From: Streptomyces tardus
GTDB taxonomy: Bacteria > Actinomycetota > Actinomycetes > Streptomycetales > Streptomycetaceae
Length of the DNA stretch: 64,000 nt
Reading direction: 5' to 3'
Assembly (NCBI RefSeq): GCF_018101125.2
Contig: NZ_JAELVF020000001.1
Span: 807,095-871,094 of the forward strand
Below, piece after piece: positions 25,734 to 34,918 of this stretch. The notes under the pieces were generated by a model. That model did no database searches, had not been told where the DNA came from, and saw nothing but the letters and a program-made list of their open reading frames with translations. Position 1 is the stretch's first letter; every line of letters begins with the position of its first letter. The position numbers and the translations under genes were made by a program.

Positions 25734-27488
25734 ATGAAGATCCACAAGTACGACACCGTCATCGTCGGGGCCGGCGGAGCGGGTATGCGCGCGGCCATCG
25801 AGTCGACGAAGCGCAGCCGTACCGCCGTGCTCACCAAGCTGTACCCGACGCGTTCGCACACCGGTGCCGCCCAGGGCGGCATGGCCGCCGCTCTGGCCAA
25901 CGTCGAGGACGACAACTGGGAGTGGCACACCTTCGACACCGTCAAGGGCGGTGACTACCTGGTCGACCAGGACGCCGCCGAGATCCTGGCGAAGGAGGCC
26001 ATCGACGCCGTCCTGGACCTGGAGAAGATGGGCCTGCCGTTCAACCGGACACCGGACGGCACCATCGACCAGCGCCGGTTCGGCGGCCACAGCCGCAACC
26101 ACGGCGAGGCCCCGGTGCGCCGGTCCTGCTACGCCGCGGACCGCACCGGCCACATGATCCTCCAGACGCTGTATCAGAACTGCGTCAAGGAGGGCGTGGA
26201 GTTCTACAACGAGTTCTACGTCCTGGACGTGCTGCTCAGCGAGGTCGACGGGGTCAGGAAGACCGCGGGCGTCGTGGCGTACGACCTGGCCAGCGGGGAG
26301 ATCCACATCTTCCAGGCCAAGTCGGTCATCTTCGCCTCCGGCGGCAACGGCAAGTTCTTCAAGGTCTCCTCCAACGCGCACACGCTCACTGGCGACGGCC
26401 AGGCCGCCGCCTGGCGCCGCGGACTGCCGCTGGAGGACATGGAGTTCTTCCAGTTCCACCCGACCGGCATCTGGCGGATGGGCATCCTGCTGACCGAGGG
26501 CGCGCGCGGTGAGGGCGGCATCCTTCGGAACAAGGACGGCGAGCGCTTCATGGAGAAGTACGCGCCCGTCATGAAGGACCTCGCCTCGCGCGACGTGGTC
26601 TCCCGCTCGATCTACACCGAGATCCGCGAGGGGCGCGGCTGCGGCCCGGAGGGCGACCACGTCTTCCTGGACCTGACGCACCTGCCGCCCGAGCAGCTGG
26701 ACGCCAAGCTGCCGGACATCACCGAGTTCGCGCGCACCTACCTCGGCATCGAGCCGTACACCGACCCGGTGCCGATCCAGCCGACCGCGCACTACGCGAT
26801 GGGCGGCATGCCGACGAACGTGCAGGGCGAGGTGCTGCTCGACAACACCACCGTCGTCCCGGGCCTGTACGCGGCCGGCGAGGTCGCCTGCGTCTCCGTG
26901 CACGGCGCCAACCGCCTGGGCACCAACTCCCTGCTGGACATCAACGTGTTCGGCCGGCGTGCGGGCATCGCCGCCGCGGAGTACGCCTCCACCGCCGACT
27001 TCGTCGAGCTGCCGGAGGAGCCGGAGTCCCTGGTGGTCGCCCAGATCGAGCGGCTGCGCGAATCCGAGGGCACCGAGCGGGTGACCGAGATCCGCAAGGC
27101 GCTGCAGGAGACCATGGACAAGAACGTCATGGTCTTCCGCACCGAGCAGACCCTCAAGGAGGCGGTCGACGAGATCGCCTCGCTGCGCAAGCGCTACAAG
27201 AACGTGAGCATCCAGGACAAGGGCAAGCGGTTCAACACCGATCTGCTGGAGGCCATCGAGCTGGGCAACCTGCTCGAACTGGCCGAGGTGACGGCGACCT
27301 CCGCACTGGCCCGCAAGGAGTCCCGCGGCGGCCACTACCGCGAGGACTACCCGGACCGCGACGACGTCAACTTCATGCGCCACACCATGGCGTACCGCGA
27401 GGTGGACGAGGACGGCGAGGAGTCGATCCGGCTCGACTACAAGCCGGTCGTCGTGACCCGCTACCAGCCGATGGAGCGTAAGTACTGA
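25734..27488 (+). CDS. sdhA: succinate dehydrogenase flavoprotein subunit
   Basis: 584 aa, ATG with GAGG upstream. The FAD-binding Rossmann motif is [25 protein letters not shown] near residue 42 holds the covalent-FAD His. [29 protein letters not shown] and [13 protein letters not shown] are substrate-site motifs. It oxidises succinate to fumarate in the TCA cycle and passes electrons to SdhB. Confidence 0.97.
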   Translation: MKIHKYDTVIVGAGGAGMRAAIESTKRSRTAVLTKLYPTRSHTGAAQGGMAAALANVEDDNWEWHTFDTVKGGDYLVDQDAAEILAKEAIDAVLDLEKMGLPFNRTPDGTIDQRRFGGHSRNHGEAPVRRSCYAADRTGHMILQTLYQNCVKEGVEFYNEFYVLDVLLSEVDGVRKTAGVVAYDLASGEIHIFQAKSVIFASGGNGKFFKVSSNAHTLTGDGQAAAWRRGLPLEDMEFFQFHPTGIWRMGILLTEGARGEGGILRNKDGERFMEKYAPVMKDLASRDVVSRSIYTEIREGRGCGPEGDHVFLDLTHLPPEQLDAKLPDITEFARTYLGIEPYTDPVPIQPTAHYAMGGMPTNVQGEVLLDNTTVVPGLYAAGEVACVSVHGANRLGTNSLLDINVFGRRAGIAAAEYASTADFVELPEEPESLVVAQIERLRESEGTERVTEIRKALQETMDKNVMVFRTEQTLKEAVDEIASLRKRYKNVSIQDKGKRFNTDLLEAIELGNLLELAEVTATSALARKESRGGHYREDYPDRDDVNFMRHTMAYREVDEDGEESIRLDYKPVVVTRYQPMERKY

Positions 27489-28258
27489 TGAGCACTCCCA
27501 CCCTGGAGAAGAAGAGCGACGGGCCCGCCCGGTCCGAGGACGCCACCCCGTACATCACCGTCACCTTCCGCCTCCGGCGCTTCAACCCGGAGGAGCTGGA
27601 GGAGGCGTACTGGGAAGATTTCACCATCGAGATCGATCCCAAGGAGCGGGTGCTGGACGCCCTGCACAAGATCAAGTGGGAGGAGGACGGAACGCTGACG
27701 TTCCGTCGTTCCTGCGCCCACGGCATCTGCGGCTCGGACGCGATGCGGATCAACGGCCGCAACCGGCTGGCGTGCAAGACGCTGATCAAGGACATCAATC
27801 CGGAGAAGCCGATCACTGTGGAGGCCATCAAGGGCCTCACCGTCCTCAAGGACCTCGTGGTCGACATGGAGCCGTTCTTCCAGGCGTACCGCGACGTCAT
27901 GCCGTTCCTGGTCACCAACGGCAACGAGCCGACCCGTGAGCGGTTTCAGAGCGCCGAGGACCGCGAGCGGTTCGACGACACCACCAAGTGCATCCTGTGC
28001 GCCGCGTGCACCAGCTCCTGCCCGGTGTTCTGGAACGACGGGCAGTACTTCGGCCCGGCGGCGATCGTCAACGCCCACCGCTTCATCTTCGACTCGCGCG
28101 ACGAGGCCGGGGAGCAGCGGCTGGAGATCCTCAACGACCGTGACGGCGTGTGGCGTTGCCGCACCACGTTCAACTGCACGGACGCGTGCCCTCGCGGCAT
28201 CGAGGTCACCAAGGCGATCCAGGAGGTGAAGCGGGCGCTCATCACGCGCCGCTTCTGA
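27488..28258 (+). CDS. sdhB: succinate dehydrogenase iron-sulfur subunit
   Basis: 256 aa, ATG overlapping the sdhA stop by 1 bp. [2Fe-2S] motif SCAHGICGSDAM, then [4Fe-4S]/[3Fe-4S] motifs CILCAACTSSCP and CTDACPRG. It carries electrons from SdhA to the membrane quinone. The gene itself is intact, but its last 257 bp and 3' flank are repeated in inverted form from 28302 onward. Confidence 0.96.
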   Translation: MSTPTLEKKSDGPARSEDATPYITVTFRLRRFNPEELEEAYWEDFTIEIDPKERVLDALHKIKWEEDGTLTFRRSCAHGICGSDAMRINGRNRLACKTLIKDINPEKPITVEAIKGLTVLKDLVVDMEPFFQAYRDVMPFLVTNGNEPTRERFQSAEDRERFDDTTKCILCAACTSSCPVFWNDGQYFGPAAIVNAHRFIFDSRDEAGEQRLEILNDRDGVWRCRTTFNCTDACPRGIEVTKAIQEVKRALITRRF

Positions 28259-28592
28259 GCCTCCGGGCACGCACTGACCGACGGCCCCCCGCAGCTTCGG
28301 CGCGGGGGGCCGTCGGTCAGTGCGTGCCCGGAGGCTCAGAAGCGGCGCGTGATGAGCGCCCGCTTCACCTCCTGGATCGCCTTGGTGACCTCGATGCCGC
28401 GAGGGCACGCGTCCGTGCAGTTGAACGTGGTGCGGCAACGCCACACGCCGTCACGGTCGTTGAGGATCTCCAGCCGCTGCTCCCCGGCCTCGTCGCGCGA
28501 GTCGAAGATGAAGCGGTGGGCGTTGACGATCGCCGCCGGGCCGAAGTACTGCCCGTCGTTCCAGAACACCGGGCAGGAGCTGGTGCACGCGG
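28002..28592. repeat. 291-bp inverted repeat of the sdhB 3' end
   Basis: Arms 28002-28292 and 28302-28592 are exact reverse complements around a 9-nt loop. The right arm carries an antisense copy of the last 257 bp of sdhB plus the terminator arm. It ends within ggtgcacgcgg, a word shared with the phospholipase gene. Confidence 0.92.
28271..28323 (+). terminator. terminator of the sdh operon
   Basis: The core hairpin gaccgacggccccccgc - 9-nt loop - gcggggggccgtcggtc lies 13 bp after the sdhB stop and would be a strong natural terminator. It is also the centre of the longer inverted repeat. That suggests a read or assembly path turned around at this hairpin. Confidence 0.8.
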
Positions 28593-28626
28593 TCTTGGTG
28601 GCGCCGCTGTAGCTGTTGCACACCCG
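28579..28626 (-). repeat. 48-bp inverted copy of the phospholipase A2 gene
   Basis: Exact reverse complement of 29408-29455, which codes for RVCNSYSGATKTACT in the phospholipase. It overlaps the sdhB inverted arm by 14 bp (28579-28592), so the join uses microhomology. Confidence 0.9.
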
Positions 28627-28994
28627 AGGTCGTGGTGGGCGCGGCGAGTTCGTCGCTCAGCGCCGCGACGACCTCGGGTGTGCAGTGGTGGTCGGCTGCA
28701 ACGGACCCCAACGCCTCTGCCGCGCCCACGTCGTTGTCTCCCTCGACGACCATCTCGACCAGAGTCGGCACTGCCTCCGTCACTCCCGGGCCGGCCAGCC
28801 GAAGCGCCGCGCATCGGCGCACCTCCGGTTCGGGGTCGTTCAGCGCGACCGTCAGCGCGGCAGTGGCCTCGAGAGCGGACGGGCGGGGAACGGCGGAGCT
28901 GATCGAGGGCGTACGGGCGGACGACGCCGGGGTACGACGGCGCGCAGTGCTCGCGCTCGCCGAGCTGCCCACCGCTCCCGAGGCCACTGCCGCG
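28627..28994 (-). pseudogene. HEAT-repeat protein gene, scrambled by an internal inversion
   Basis: The minus strand from 28871 down reads VALNDPEPEVRRCAALRLAG, VPTLVEMVVEGDNDVGAAEA, then HCTPEVVAALSDELA, which are HEAT/armadillo-like repeats. The plus strand of 28872-28978 reads AELIEGVRADDAGVRRRAVL, then ALAELPTAPEA, another HEAT unit. Flipping 28872-28978 between 16-bp inverted repeats (28856-28871 and 28979-28994) joins them in one frame: ..LPTAPEATAALTVALNDPE.. The protein ends artificially near 28630 in a 17-bp-arm hairpin (28617-28684). It is probably a whole HEAT gene in the real genome. Confidence 0.7.
28856..28994. repeat. 16-bp inverted repeats flanking a 107-bp invertible block
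   Basis: cgcggcagtggcctcg at 28856-28871 and its reverse complement at 28979-28994. The block between is in the wrong orientation relative to the HEAT reading frame on both sides. Confidence 0.85.
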
Positions 28995-29044
28995 TGCCGC
29001 TCGTTGACAGGCAGCGAGCGGAGACTTACCCGGAGGTCGGGAAC

Positions 29045-29497
29045 ATGCGTCGTACGGTGATGACAGGAATGGCCGCCACAGGAATCGCGTTGGCCACGGT
29101 GCTGGGAACGGCAACCGCGGCGAACGCCGCGCCCGCCGACAAGCCCCAGGTGATGTCGAGCTTCACCCAGACCAGCGCGTCGAGCTACAACGCCTGGTCG
29201 GCCGCGGACGGCAACCGAGGTGCCTGGTCCGCCTACAACTTCAACTGGACGACGGACCTGTGCAGTTGGTCCCCCGACAACCCGCTGGGCTTCCCGTTCA
29301 ACCGGTCCTGCGCCCGACACGACTTCGGCTACCGCAACTACAAGGCGATCGGCGCCTTCCCGGCCAACAAGGCGCGCATCGACAACGCCTTCCACGAGGA
29401 CCTCAAGCGGGTGTGCAACAGCTACAGCGGCGCCACCAAGACCGCGTGCACCAGCCTGGCGTGGACGTACTACCAGGCGGTCAAGAACCTCGGCTGA
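29045..29497 (+). CDS. secreted prokaryotic phospholipase A2
   Basis: 150 aa. ATG with GGAGG 9 nt upstream. Signal peptide of about 29 residues ending ANAAPA. The mature part has the Streptomyces PLA2 signature: SAADGNRGAWSAYNFNWTTD, then CSWSPDNPLGFPFNRSCARH and DFGYRNY, with the catalytic His-Asp in CARHDFGYRN and four Cys for two disulfides. It cleaves the sn-2 ester of phospholipids outside the cell. A 48-bp inverted piece of it lies at 28579. Confidence 0.93.
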   Translation: MRRTVMTGMAATGIALATVLGTATAANAAPADKPQVMSSFTQTSASSYNAWSAADGNRGAWSAYNFNWTTDLCSWSPDNPLGFPFNRSCARHDFGYRNYKAIGAFPANKARIDNAFHEDLKRVCNSYSGATKTACTSLAWTYYQAVKNLG

Positions 29498-29545
29498 GGC
29501 CGAGCGGGCGGCCCGGGGGACGGGCGGCCGTGACGGACGGGCCAG

Positions 29546-29575
29546 GGGCGCGGCAGCCGTACGGTTGCCGCGCCC
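29546..29575 (+). terminator. terminator after phospholipase A2
   Basis: Fifteen-base arms gggcgcggcagccgt / acggttgccgcgccc with one mismatch, 49 bp after the stop. The remaining 29576-29822 holds no gene and supplies the promoter of the protease gene. Confidence 0.75.
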
Positions 29576-29822
29576 TTCGGCGTCCTCACTCGCAGACCGC
29601 GTCGGCCGGCAGGCCGTGCCCGCGCCCGGCGATGGCCGGCGGCGGGCCGTCGGAGTCGTGTCGTGCGGCAGGCCGTCCGGGCCGAGATGCCGTCTGGACC
29701 GCTCCGAGAGGCGGGCGTATCGTCCTCCGGGTTCAACGTGTGACGTGTCCCTGTCGAGTCGTGCGGGCGTGCCGGCGAGCTGAGCCGTACGCCCAGCGCG
29801 CCGCTGCGCAGAAGGAGTTCGC

Positions 29823-30878
29823 GTGAGACGTTCCCCCCGTTCGGTACTCGGTGCCCTGATCGCCACAACCGCCCTGCTCGCCACCGGAGCCCTCTCCGGC
29901 ACGGCCGGTGCGGCGCCGGCGAGCGGGCCGGATCCCGTCGGCCACTCGGCCGCCGCCACCACCACCGCCCAGCAGGATCAGGTCAGGTCGCACTGGACGG
30001 CCGACCGGATGCGTGCGGCCGTGCCCATCGAGGAGTTGGCGCCCGAAGCACTCCGGGCGGCGGTCGAACGCTCCGCCGAGGGCGCCGCGGGACCGGGCGG
30101 CACCGCCGCGACGCCGCAGGGCGAGCCGCGGAAGGTCGCACCGACCTCCGCAAGCTCCGGGCGGGCCGCCGTGACGAACCGCGGCGTCGGCACCGCCGAA
30201 TTCCCGCAGACCGGAGCGCCCTGGGTCGGGGAGAAGATCGAGAGCACCGCGGGCCGCGTCTTCTTCACCTACGACGGGCGCGCGGCCTCCTGTTCCGGCA
30301 ACGCCGTGACCAGCGGCAACGCCAGCACCGTCCTCACTGCGGGGCACTGCGTCAAGCTGGACGGCGCCTGGCACGAGGACTGGGTCTTCGTGCCCGGCTA
30401 CACCGACGGCAGCGCCCCCTTCGGCGAGTGGCCGGCCCTCAGCACCCACTCCACCCCGCAGTGGGAGGCGAGCGAGGACATGAACTACGACGTCGGCGCC
30501 GCCAAGGTGGCGGAGACCGGCGGCGAGCTGCTCACCGAGGTCGTCGGCAGCCAGGGCCTGGCCTTCAACACCGGCTACGACCTGGACGCGTACGCCTTCG
30601 GCTACCCGGCCGCCGACCCGTACGACGGCGAGACCTTCATCTACTGCAGCGGCACCACCTTCAAGGATCCGCTGCTGACCACCGCGCACGGACTGGGCTG
30701 CGACATGACCGGTGGCTCCAGCGGCGGGCCCTGGCTGGTCGACTTCGACGAGGAGACCGGGACCGGCCTCCAGGCGTCGGTGAACAGCTTCGGCTACGTC
30801 TTCCTGCCGGGGAACATGTTCGGCCCGCACTTCGGCGCCGAGGCCGAGGCGCTGTACGAGAGCGTCCAGCTGAGCTGA
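29823..30878 (+). CDS. secreted trypsin-like/V8-type serine protease
   Basis: 351 aa, GTG with AGAAGGAG upstream. Signal peptide of about 30 residues, then a propeptide-like Ala/Pro-rich region to about 125. The S1-like domain has catalytic His in VLTAGHC, Asp in MNYDVGAAKV and Ser in TGGSSGGPW. Two pairs of Cys fit V8-like secreted proteases of Streptomyces. It probably acts in extracellular protein degradation. It is not part of an obvious operon. Confidence 0.88.
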   Translation: MRRSPRSVLGALIATTALLATGALSGTAGAAPASGPDPVGHSAAATTTAQQDQVRSHWTADRMRAAVPIEELAPEALRAAVERSAEGAAGPGGTAATPQGEPRKVAPTSASSGRAAVTNRGVGTAEFPQTGAPWVGEKIESTAGRVFFTYDGRAASCSGNAVTSGNASTVLTAGHCVKLDGAWHEDWVFVPGYTDGSAPFGEWPALSTHSTPQWEASEDMNYDVGAAKVAETGGELLTEVVGSQGLAFNTGYDLDAYAFGYPAADPYDGETFIYCSGTTFKDPLLTTAHGLGCDMTGGSSGGPWLVDFDEETGTGLQASVNSFGYVFLPGNMFGPHFGAEAEALYESVQLS

Positions 30879-31027
30879 GACTCCGCGGCCGTGGGGCGGG
30901 TCGGATGTGCCGGAGCGGGCGCCCGACCCGCCCGCCGGCCCCGCGCCGGTACTGTGCTGACAGCGGGCCGGCGCCGGACACGACGGGCACAGCCGCAGGC
31001 AGCACGACACAGGCAGCCGCGGACAGC

Positions 31028-31060
31028 GCAGGCAGCAGGCAGCAGGCAGCAGGCAGCAGG
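31028..31060 (+). repeat. 7-bp tandem repeat (gcaggca, 4-5 copies)
   Basis: A short microsatellite-like run in the 30879-31125 intergenic gap. It is likely variable between strains. Confidence 0.8.
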
Positions 31061-31125
31061 CCGGACGCAGCCACCGGGAGGCCCGGTACGGACGCGACCG
31101 GCCGAGGACGAGGAGGGGGACGCGG

Positions 31126-31755
31126 ATGTCGGTCACCAGTACGGGCGGCGAACCGGACGCCGGATCGCTCACGGAGCGCGAGGGCGGGGCGGGCCCCCGG
31201 GCGGCCGACGGCACGACCGGCCGCATCGTCGCTCTCGCACGGGATGCGGAGCACAACTTCGGCAAGCCCCTGCGGGACCGCGTACGGCTGCTGACCGGAC
31301 TCGGGGTGGAGGGCGACGCGCATCTGGGCGAGACCGTCCAGCACAGATCGCGGGTGGCCAAGGACCCGACCCAGCCCAATCTGCGCCAAGTGCACCTGAT
31401 CCACTCGGAGTTGTTCGATGAGGTCGCGGCGGACGGCTTCAGCGTGGGCCCCGGCCTGCTCGGGGAGAACGTCACCACCGAGGGGGTCGATCTGCTCGCC
31501 CTGCCGGTCGGCACCGTGCTTCGACTCGGCGACGAGGCCGTGGTCGAGCTGACCGGCCTGCGCAACCCGTGTCTCCAGATCGACGGGTTCAGCAAGGGGC
31601 TGATGAAGCGCCTGATCCGCCGGGACGGCGCCGGCGAGATCGTCCGGCTCGCGGGAGTCATGAGCGTGGTGGTCGCGGGCGGCGAGGTCCGCGTCGGCGA
31701 TCCGGTGCGAGTCGCGCTGCCGACCGGCCCCCACCGGCCACTGGAACGCGTCTGA
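31126..31755 (+). CDS. MOSC-domain protein
   Basis: 209 aa. ATG with AGGAGGGGG upstream. The first 30 residues are disordered. The MOSC domain spans about 30-200, with GVEGDAHLGETVQHRS, NLRQVHLIHSEL, GPGLLGENVTTEG, and the conserved sulfur-carrier Cys in LTGLRNPCLQI near residue 149. MOSC proteins bind molybdenum cofactor and move sulfur, or reduce N-hydroxylated compounds; the substrate here is unknown. It is a stand-alone gene. Confidence 0.88.
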   Translation: MSVTSTGGEPDAGSLTEREGGAGPRAADGTTGRIVALARDAEHNFGKPLRDRVRLLTGLGVEGDAHLGETVQHRSRVAKDPTQPNLRQVHLIHSELFDEVAADGFSVGPGLLGENVTTEGVDLLALPVGTVLRLGDEAVVELTGLRNPCLQIDGFSKGLMKRLIRRDGAGEIVRLAGVMSVVVAGGEVRVGDPVRVALPTGPHRPLERV

Positions 31756-31978
31756 GCCCTCGACCGGCGCCCGCCCCGCACTCCCCCGGCCCCGGTTGCT
31801 CGCCGGGCGCTAACCCCGGGCCCCTGCCCGCGCCGGGTCGCGTTGCCCGGCCGCGGCCTCGGCGCGGCGGTCCGTGACCGCAGTCCGCCGCTGCCCGCGC
31901 CGGTTCGCCGCTCCGTCCGCCGACCGCCCGCCCGGCGGAGGCGTTAGCGTGGTCGCACCGGTGACTGGGAGGTACACG

Positions 31979-32785
31979 GTGGTGGCAACACGTCAGACGG
32001 TCCGCGTCGGGCGGACGACACTCGGGTACGCCGAATGCGGTGACCTGCACGGACGTCCCGTCCTGCTGCACCACGGCCTCATCGGGAACAGCGCACTGCC
32101 CGATCGCTGGGACGTCTACGGGCGGGGCATGGGCGTACGGCTCATCGCGGTCGAACGCCCCGGATACGGCGCCTCTCCCCCGCTGGAGATGGGCGCCGTG
32201 GCCGAGTGGGCGGAGCTCGCCGAGGGCCTGATGGACGCGCTCGGGATCGAGGAGTTCGACGTGGCCGCCATCTCGGCGGGCGCCCCGTACGGTTACGCGC
32301 TCGCGGCGCTGCTGCCCGGACGGGTGCGGCGGCTGTGGGTGCTGAGCGGGCTGCCGTACGTCCAGGACGACGCGATCCGCGGCCTGTACCCGGCGGACTC
32401 GCTGACGGCCTGGGAGTTCTACCGGCAGGCCCCGCTGTCCGACATCGCGGCGGGGTTCGCCGCGGCTGCGCCGCGCTGGGCCCAGGTCTTCGCCGAACTC
32501 CCGCTGATGCTCTCGGCGTTGGAGGAGATCGGAGCACACGACTTCCTCGGCCCGGCGCGCGAGGCCAAGCTCCAGGTCCGACCGTGGGGCTTCGAGCTCT
32601 CCCGGGTCGACGTGCCCGTACGGCTGTGGCACGCGCCGGCCGACGAGCAGGTCCCGTTGGCGGCGGTGGAGGCGACCGCCGCGCTGCTGCCCCGGGCGGA
32701 GATCTTCGAGCAGCAGGACCCCTCGCACGTACCGAGCGAGGAGACGGTGTACGAGCTGTTCAGGTCGCTGGCCGCGGAGGGCTGA
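31979..32785 (+). CDS. alpha/beta hydrolase
   Basis: 268 aa, GTG start with GGGAGG 5 nt upstream. Alpha/beta hydrolase fold: oxyanion HHGLIGNSA, VERPGYGAS, nucleophile elbow in AAISAGAPYG (Ser about 98; the first Gly of GxSxG is Ala), acid in LWHAPADEQVPL, and catalytic His in DPSHVPS. It is probably a cytoplasmic esterase-like enzyme with unknown substrate. Confidence 0.85.
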   Translation: MVATRQTVRVGRTTLGYAECGDLHGRPVLLHHGLIGNSALPDRWDVYGRGMGVRLIAVERPGYGASPPLEMGAVAEWAELAEGLMDALGIEEFDVAAISAGAPYGYALAALLPGRVRRLWVLSGLPYVQDDAIRGLYPADSLTAWEFYRQAPLSDIAAGFAAAAPRWAQVFAELPLMLSALEEIGAHDFLGPAREAKLQVRPWGFELSRVDVPVRLWHAPADEQVPLAAVEATAALLPRAEIFEQQDPSHVPSEETVYELFRSLAAEG

Positions 32786-33081
32786 GACAGCCGCGCCGGG
32801 CGCCGGCGGCTGCGCAGGCCACCAGTCCCGCGCGCCCCGACACGGCGCATCGCCCCGGACACCGGTGTGCCGCTCACCGCCACGAGTCCCGCGCGCCCGG
32901 ACACGGCACCGGCGCACCCTCTCGCACCCGGCGGGGAGTCCGGTGGTGCGACGGCAGGTTGGTGACAGGACCATTCGGGGAACCGGCCGTCCGGAGTTCT
33001 CGTCTTGTCATGCGCGCGATCACCGCGGGCTGTCCCGCGGAGTCGCGCGACCACAGCAGACGATACGAAGGAGGCCGGTTC
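32786..33081. other. intergenic region with an imperfect direct repeat
   Basis: Two similar 28-bp pieces (gccaccagtcccgcgcgccc at 32818 and gccacgagtcccgcgcgccc at 32879) precede the next gene. No reading frame is supported. Confidence 0.5.
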
Positions 33082-33696
33082 GTGGCCAGGTTCAGAGGTC
33101 CCCGGGCGGCCGTCGCGGGCGTCGCCGCACTCGGCCTGTTCGCCGTCGGTTTCGGCACCGCGCACGGGATGGACGACGAGAGCGGCGCCTCCGCACAGTC
33201 CGGCGCCGCACAGTCCGGCGCCGACTCCGACGCGCCGGGCACCCCGGCCGAAGAGGACTGGTACGAGTCGACGCTGGAGCTGAGCGACGGCGGCCGGGTC
33301 CATGTACGGCTGGTCGAGGGCACCGGCGTGCAGGAGCGCCACCGGGCGGCCGACGCCCAGGAGTGGAGCACCTGGAAGACCCTCCACAAGAGCAAGGAGG
33401 ACCGCTGCCAGGGCGTCGAGCTGGAGGAGGTCAACGGCACGGTCTCGCTGATCGCCGACTTCGGCCTCTACTGCTCGGACGGCGAGCCGCCGCAGGAGTC
33501 GGTCGCCGCGGTTGGCACCGGCGACCTGACGGAGTGGGCGGTCGACATGACCGAGGGCTTCGACGGTTGGCAGGACGTGTCGATCAGGGAGGACGGCAGC
33601 AAGGTCCTCTTCATCAACGACACCGACTCCGGCCTGTACACGCTGGGTTGGGACATCGTCGACGGCTTCGGGAAGATGTCCGCACCGCGCGACTGA
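33082..33696 (+). CDS. secreted hypothetical protein
   Basis: 204 aa, GTG start with GGAGG upstream. N-terminal signal or anchor (RFRGPRAAVAGVAALGLFAV) followed by an Asp/Ser/Ala-rich spacer. The C-terminal 140 residues form a beta-rich domain with WSTWKTLHKSKEDRCQGVEL, LIADFGLYCSDGEPP and WAVDMTEGFDGWQD; the two Cys may form a disulfide. I do not recognise the family. The order suggests an extracytoplasmic domain. Confidence 0.65.
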   Translation: MARFRGPRAAVAGVAALGLFAVGFGTAHGMDDESGASAQSGAAQSGADSDAPGTPAEEDWYESTLELSDGGRVHVRLVEGTGVQERHRAADAQEWSTWKTLHKSKEDRCQGVELEEVNGTVSLIADFGLYCSDGEPPQESVAAVGTGDLTEWAVDMTEGFDGWQDVSIREDGSKVLFINDTDSGLYTLGWDIVDGFGKMSAPRD

Positions 33697-33827
33697 CCCG
33701 TACCCGCACGCCCTCGCCGGCACCGCACGCCCTCGCCGGCACCGCGCGCCCTCGCCCGGCCGGGCGGGGCGCGTACGTCCGCCCGCCCGCGTACCTCTGG
33801 GCGCCCGGCGGTCAGGGCGCCCGGCGG
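33697..33827 (+). repeat. short direct repeats in an intergenic gap
   Basis: acgccctcgccggcaccgc occurs about 2.5 times at 33711-33758, and gcgcccggcggtcag twice at 33801-33830, ending at the EamA stop. No gene. Confidence 0.6.
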
Positions 33828-34850
33828 TCAGGGCGCCCGCCGGCTCCGGCGGCGGGCCGGGGTGCGTCCGGCGAACCACACCGCGGCCACCACCACCGCG
33901 CAGCCCGCCAGTTGGAGCGCGGTGGGCGACTCGCCGAGCAGCAGCATCGCGCAGGCCACCGCCATGATCGGCTGGAGCAGCAGCAGCGCCGCCGCCGCGT
34001 TCGGTGTGACCCGCGGGGTCCCGCGGCCGATCAGTATCCAGGCGGCCACCTGACCCAGCAGCGCCAGCGCGATCAGCCAGCCCCAGGAGGCGAGCGGTAC
34101 GGCGAGCGTCAGCCCGGTGGTGAAGAGCGCGAGCACCCCCGAGGTGGCCGCCGCAGCGAGGGTCGAGAGGAAGACCGGGGTGACCGAGTGCTGCGGCGAA
34201 GCCACACCGCACAGCCGGATCAGGTACAGGTACGCCGCGTAGGCCACGCCGGCTGCCAGGCCCAACAGGGCGCCGCGCAGCGGGTGTCGGGCCTGGTCGC
34301 TGTGGTCGAGCAGTCCGGCGGCGAGCGCGAGACCGGCGAGCATCAGCGGGCTCGCGTACGCGAAACGGCGGGGAATCCGATCGCCGCCGAGGATCCGGGC
34401 GAGCAGCGGGAAGGCGATGACCTGGATGTTGAGCAGTACGGTCGCCACGGCCGCGCCGACGTCCAGGATGCTGACCGTCCACATCACGTAGTCGACGCCC
34501 AGGAAGACGCCGGCCAGCAGCGCGGGCCCGCGGAGCCGGCGGGGGAACGCACGGTGCCTGCGGCGCTCGTACAGTGCCAGCGGCAGCAGGACGGCCAGCG
34601 CGATGGCGCAGCGCAGGAAGGCCGCCGTCCCCGCACCGACGTCGGCGAGGCTGATGAAGACCGCCGTGAGCGAGAGGCATGCGGCGCCGCCGACCACCAG
34701 CGCGGCACCGCCGGTGCTCGATGACCGTGCGGGCGCCGGGGGTTGCTCGCCGGGGCCGGGGGAAGGGAGCGGAGATGTCGCGGGCGACACGGACAGAACG
34801 CTCTCCGGCGGGGTCGCCGCGGTGGCCTTCGCTGCATCAGTCACGGCCAC
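33828..34850 (-). CDS. EamA/DMT-family exporter
   Basis: 340 aa. Ten membrane helices in two EamA repeats, with the typical GVDYVMWTVSILDVGAAVAT and a second-repeat LLLLQPIMAVACAMLLLGES. The first 45 residues are a Pro/Ser lead. GTG start with GGGAG upstream. The family exports amino acids or other metabolites. It is divergent from a LysR gene with a 68-bp AT-richer gap, the common layout for LysR-controlled exporters. Confidence 0.87.
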   Translation of the reverse strand: MAVTDAAKATAATPPESVLSVSPATSPLPSPGPGEQPPAPARSSSTGGAALVVGGAACLSLTAVFISLADVGAGTAAFLRCAIALAVLLPLALYERRRHRAFPRRLRGPALLAGVFLGVDYVMWTVSILDVGAAVATVLLNIQVIAFPLLARILGGDRIPRRFAYASPLMLAGLALAAGLLDHSDQARHPLRGALLGLAAGVAYAAYLYLIRLCGVASPQHSVTPVFLSTLAAAATSGVLALFTTGLTLAVPLASWGWLIALALLGQVAAWILIGRGTPRVTPNAAAALLLLQPIMAVACAMLLLGESPTALQLAGCAVVVAAVWFAGRTPARRRSRRAP

Positions 34851-34918
34851 GACGCTCCCACTTTCCTCTGTGTCGCACTACTTACTCTTTCGACCCGATC
34901 GCGGTTAGCGTTGCTTAT

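Noticed and set aside
28616..29497. 293-aa plus-strand phospholipase with a long N-terminal extension
   Set aside because: A strong GGAGG and signal peptide at ATG 29045 fix the start; the upstream part is scrambled HEAT sequence.
28451..29965. 504-aa minus-strand protein spanning the HEAT fragment and beyond
   Set aside because: Only the part below 28871 has HEAT character; the rest is antisense to the phospholipase gene.
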